DNA of 64,000 nt from NCBI GenBank assembly GCA_031213475.1, contig JARUPZ010000017.1, positions 310,001 through 374,000 on the forward strand, in the 5' to 3' direction. Below the pieces are notes generated by a model. It ran no database searches. It saw only the letters and a list, made by a program, of their open reading frames with translations, and had not been told where the DNA came from. This DNA is from Nereocystis luetkeana. Taxonomy: Eukaryota > Sar > Phaeophyceae > Laminariales > Laminariaceae. Position 1 is the first letter of the stretch. The number at the start of each line of letters is the position of its first letter. The translations under genes were made by a program, and so were the position numbers. This document shows, one piece after another, positions 52,365 to 55,300 of this stretch.

Positions 52365-55300
52365 CAGCACAGCACAGCACAGCACAGCACAGCACAGCAC
52401 AGCACAGCACAGCAAAGCACAGCACAGCACAGCACAGCACAGCACAACAAGAGCTAACATCGCCCCGCACTGTGTGTTCGTACTGCTGTAGTTTCAACAA
52501 CACAGCTTGCTGTAGGATACTTGGATGGCACACAAACTCACACACTACGCGCACCCTCACGCACAGCAGAAAGCATCTTTCATGGCTGAGGCAAAGGGAA
52601 CAGCTTGAAGCGCGGCTGCTGTCGTACAGTGGCTGCATTAAAGTACACAGCGTTTGAGGGCTGGTGTGTTACTTGTGCGAGCTGGTCTGGCCTAGAGCCA
52701 GCCGCGACAGCTAAACGGATTCTCGCAGCGCGCTTTCGCAAATTTTGATCTGAATTTTTGCATGGGCCACGGTATGCGTATTCCCCATCGGGCCAAGGTG
52801 GCTCCAGAAAAAAAAAGGTTGAGGAGCTGAAATTACGGCAGTTTGAGTGAAAGGCCAAGATAGAAATCAACCGAAATCTATGTTGGAATATATATATATA
52901 TATATGTATATATATGGGCCCGCTTTGAAGGCCTAGACAAATGTGCTTCGAAACGCGTGCCAAATTTTCAGCCCAACATTCGAGAAACTGAGCTGCGAAA
53001 ACCGGATTTTGTGTCGCCCATTGCAGTATCTTGACTCTGCATTACGGATCGGAAACACGCAATATCTCTTGACAGATGACGAATTAGGGGATCGTGAGGA
53101 TATCGATTGTTTCGTAGTGCCTCAAGGAATACCAAGTATCAGCGTCATCCACAGAGCAGATTGTTGGGGATTTCGTATTGACTTTAGTACCTCCATACCT
53201 CCATACATTACGTACGGGGTTTACTCGGCATTGTCTTTCTCGACATCAACTCCGATTCCGAAAATTCGAACGTCTGCAAATGCGCTGCAGCCTCAGCAAC
53301 GCATCTGCCAAATTTGGAGTCTCAATACTTCCAAACGGATGCGAAAACGCCTATCATGTGAATTTCAGCCTTATAGCCGGACCAGTTCGTAGCATACCCG
53401 GTATGATATTACACAGCAACAGAGCGGTTTTATTTGCATTTGGGGGGTTTCCATGGGCCCGGTTGGCTCTGCCTGGGCGGAAGGCGATCCCGCGATTACT
53501 TGCCAGTTCGAGCGACTTTGAACGCCCAGAGCACGCGCCACGGAGTCCGGCCTGGACCCACGTATATATGCACCGTAGTGCACGGGCAGACCCCCTGCGT
53601 GCCCCGCAGCCGAGAGCAGTCAGCAGTCAACACCCGCTGCCGGAAGAGCAAAAGCTGGCTGCTTGTTCCGCAACAAAGGGCCGCACACAAACATATTACC
53701 AGTGTATGGTAACGCTATGTATCGCTCTGTGAGCTTTAAGAGCTTTTTATCGTGTGATCCGTGGATAGTCGTATTGGTCACGTTGTGGTAGCCAGGTCAA
53801 GACTGCCAAAACAGCTCGCCTACCTGGTGAATTTACGGTTAGTTTGTGTCATGAGAATCGGAACAGCAGCAGCAACAGCAGCGAGTACCAACAGCTCCAG
53901 AGATACTCGCGCATGTGGTACCACGGACTATCTATTTATGATCAGTTGATGTGATAATAAAAGGCAACAACACCAACTACAATAATAACTGCCGTACAGC
54001 ACCACTATAAATACTGAAACTACACTGGCAAGGAAGTACCGACATCTACGTGGTATGGGCTACAGAGCAGAAGCATACAACAGTACAGTAGCGTTAGCCT
54101 TGTGCTCGTCATGTCAAAACCACAAGAGTTTCCGACACTATTGCATGACAAGACGACGACTTCCCGAGTATTAACATTATGCGGGCCCTGCTGGGCTGAT
54201 CGCAACTAGTGCCCGAGGAGACAGGGGCCTCGACGCTCCGATACTATTCTACCATTAATAGCCTAATCGTTACGGTTGTGAGTTAGAAGTCGCCGACTAG
54301 TTATTGCTTGGCTGTCGATAGCTATAATATTGCAGATACTTGTGTGCGGAAAACTGCGCAGTTCTGCGCCTTTGGATCTGCCTGTCGCCTTCGTGGCTCG
54401 ACAAGCGTGTTTTAGTCATAAAAAATTGTCCATATTGTAGCGGCCTATTGCAGTGAGTGAGTCAGTTGGCTTACTTAGCCACCCGACTATCCTAGTAATA
54501 ACTACCTGTGAAATCATTAGCCCTACTAACCGTAGCAAAGACAAGGTTAACGGTATCCTATTAATAGCAACTTGCCCCTACTGTAGACTGCCGCCAAGGA
54601 ATTCCCTATACCAAACAACATTGGTATATAATATTTAAGTCTTCGGAGACCTTGACGAGCCAAAAACATACCGGTACCGTCAACCTACAATTTGTATTCG
54701 TACGTATGTATACATCTGTCTGTGCATGTTGTCTGTTGTTTACCTGGTACATGTCTGGGCTGATGCGTGCTCGTGAAAGGGCGAAACGCTGACCATATTT
54801 TACCGATACGTACGTAAAAAATAAGGCCTCATGTACCGAAATCAAGGGAATCGTCTTATCCACACCCGCCGGGAAAAAACATTGAGCGCCCGCCACGCGC
54901 TCTAGAGTGCACGGATCGCGCCGAGACCTCGATTGGTGTCTCCGGTGGGGTTCCCGTGTCGGGATACTTGGTATTAATAGTAGTAATAGTAAAAATAAGC
55001 TTTTTGCCGACAAGTGCTCGTACGAAGAGAAAAGTTGGAAAAAGTACGAACATTCACAAACATAACTATTAATACACACATCTATAGAACCAACTCTAAA
55101 TTCGTTTGGGCTGGTCGGTGTTACTTGCCCGGTGGCTTCTTTCACTTAGAGGCTGTTGTGTTTTATGTCCTTCGTTTCCTTCGTTCTTGCCCGGTGGCTA
55201 CGCACGAGTACAGCAGGATCATAGCTGGTATATACGAGGAACGAACGCCTGCAGTGTTCTCCCTTCTTTTCAGCAGCTCGCGACACCCCCGGGATTTCAA

